A model generated the notes under the pieces. That model saw only the letters and a program-made list of their open reading frames with translations, was not told the DNA's origin and did not search any database. DNA of 5,462 nt, taken from positions 1-5,462 of the forward strand of contig JADFLK010000171.1 of NCBI GenBank assembly GCA_022564455.1, read 5' to 3'. A program made the position numbers and the translations under genes. Below, one piece after another: positions 5,219 to 5,462 of the stretch. Position 1 is the first letter of the stretch; the number at the start of each line of letters is the position of its first letter. Source of the DNA: Bacteroidota bacterium (GTDB taxonomy: Bacteria; Bacteroidota; Rhodothermia; Rhodothermales; Rubricoccaceae).

Positions 5219-5462
5219 ATGAAAGATCCACCTCCAAGCAGCGCATTCCGGGTCGACCAGATCGACCACGTCGAGTTCTTCGTTCCGGATCGGCACAAAG
5301 CGGCCGAGTGGTATCAAAGCGTCTTGGGGCTCGAAATCCTACCCGGCTACGAGCACTGGTCGGACGACCCGCACGGCCCTCTGATGATCTCGCCGGATAG
5401 TGGAAACACGAAACTGGCATTGTTCACAGGCGCGCCGCAAGGAGAACGGGAAACAGCCGGGT
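5219..5462 (+). CDS. VOC family (glyoxalase/bleomycin-resistance fold) protein, 3'-truncated by window edge
   Basis: From ATG 5219 the frame stays open to the right edge, showing 81 complete codons. The visible part is the first beta-alpha-beta-beta-beta unit of the vicinal oxygen chelate fold. It contains IDHVEFFVPD (15-24) with H17 as the usual first metal-ligand position, AAEWYQSVLGLE (29-40) as the hallmark helix, then PLMISPDSGNTKLALFTG (55-72). These proteins are metal-dependent isomerases, dioxygenases or resistance-type binding proteins; the sub-type needs the missing second half. The 9-residue Pro/Ser-rich segment before the first strand supports the ATG chosen, though no Shine-Dalgarno sequence is present. 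The 87 bases upstream contain no gene and no obvious terminator that I can see. Confidence 0.88.
   Translation, partial: MKDPPPSSAFRVDQIDHVEFFVPDRHKAAEWYQSVLGLEILPGYEHWSDDPHGPLMISPDSGNTKLALFTGAPQGERETAG

Overview
The window reads as a piece of a GC-rich bacterial chromosome. All eight recognisable gene or gene-remnant features lie on the + strand: six complete genes or remnants inside and one truncated gene at each end. Almost no start codon has a convincing Shine-Dalgarno sequence, and short T-rich CTTTAC/CTTTAAC elements sit close to several starts. Together with the gene content (HXXEE membrane protein, b561/sulfite-oxidase-type pair, DUF1579-like secreted protein, VOC protein) this suggests Bacteroidota in the broad sense, for example a Rhodothermota-like lineage, though Gemmatimonadota-like groups are not excluded. 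The taxonomic guess is inference only.

Layout: (1) 3-422, the C-terminal 139 residues of an HXXEE-motif integral membrane protein cut by the left edge. (2) 423-591, a 169-base gap holding an 8-bp inverted repeat and a promoter-like -35/-10 pair. (3) 592-2183, a two-gene operon with an ATGA overlap: a four-helix cytochrome b561-type subunit, then a Tat-signal-bearing sulfite-oxidase-fold molybdopterin oxidoreductase. Together they look like a membrane-bound, outward-facing molybdoenzyme exchanging electrons with the quinone pool or another carrier. (4) 2198-2281, a 27-residue stub that looks like the amino end of a GNAT acetyltransferase. (5) 2291-2968, a class I SAM-dependent methyltransferase. 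(6) 2994-3521, a DHFR/RibD-C-fold reductase-like protein. (7) 3541-4140, a secreted DUF1579-like protein. (8) 4265-5131, a predicted lipoprotein of unknown function. (9) 5219 to the right edge, the start of a VOC (glyoxalase/bleomycin-resistance fold) protein.

Base composition is patchy. The oxidoreductase operon is much richer in G+C (48 of 60 bases at 1381-1440, 46 of 60 at 1741-1800) than the sequence just after it (29 of 60 at 2281-2340) or the lipoprotein gene (31 of 60 at 4381-4440). The operon ends almost exactly at the GNAT stub, so that spot looks like a rearrangement boundary. The genes from 2291 rightward are a run of small, individually common, functionally unconnected genes; I see no shared pathway among them.

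I found no RNA genes, CRISPR array, transposase, or integron attC sites, and no clear intrinsic terminator. No clearly new multi-gene system is visible. The most informative items are the oxidoreductase/cytochrome pair with its duplicated gene junction, the truncated GNAT at the composition break, and the lipoprotein of unknown family.
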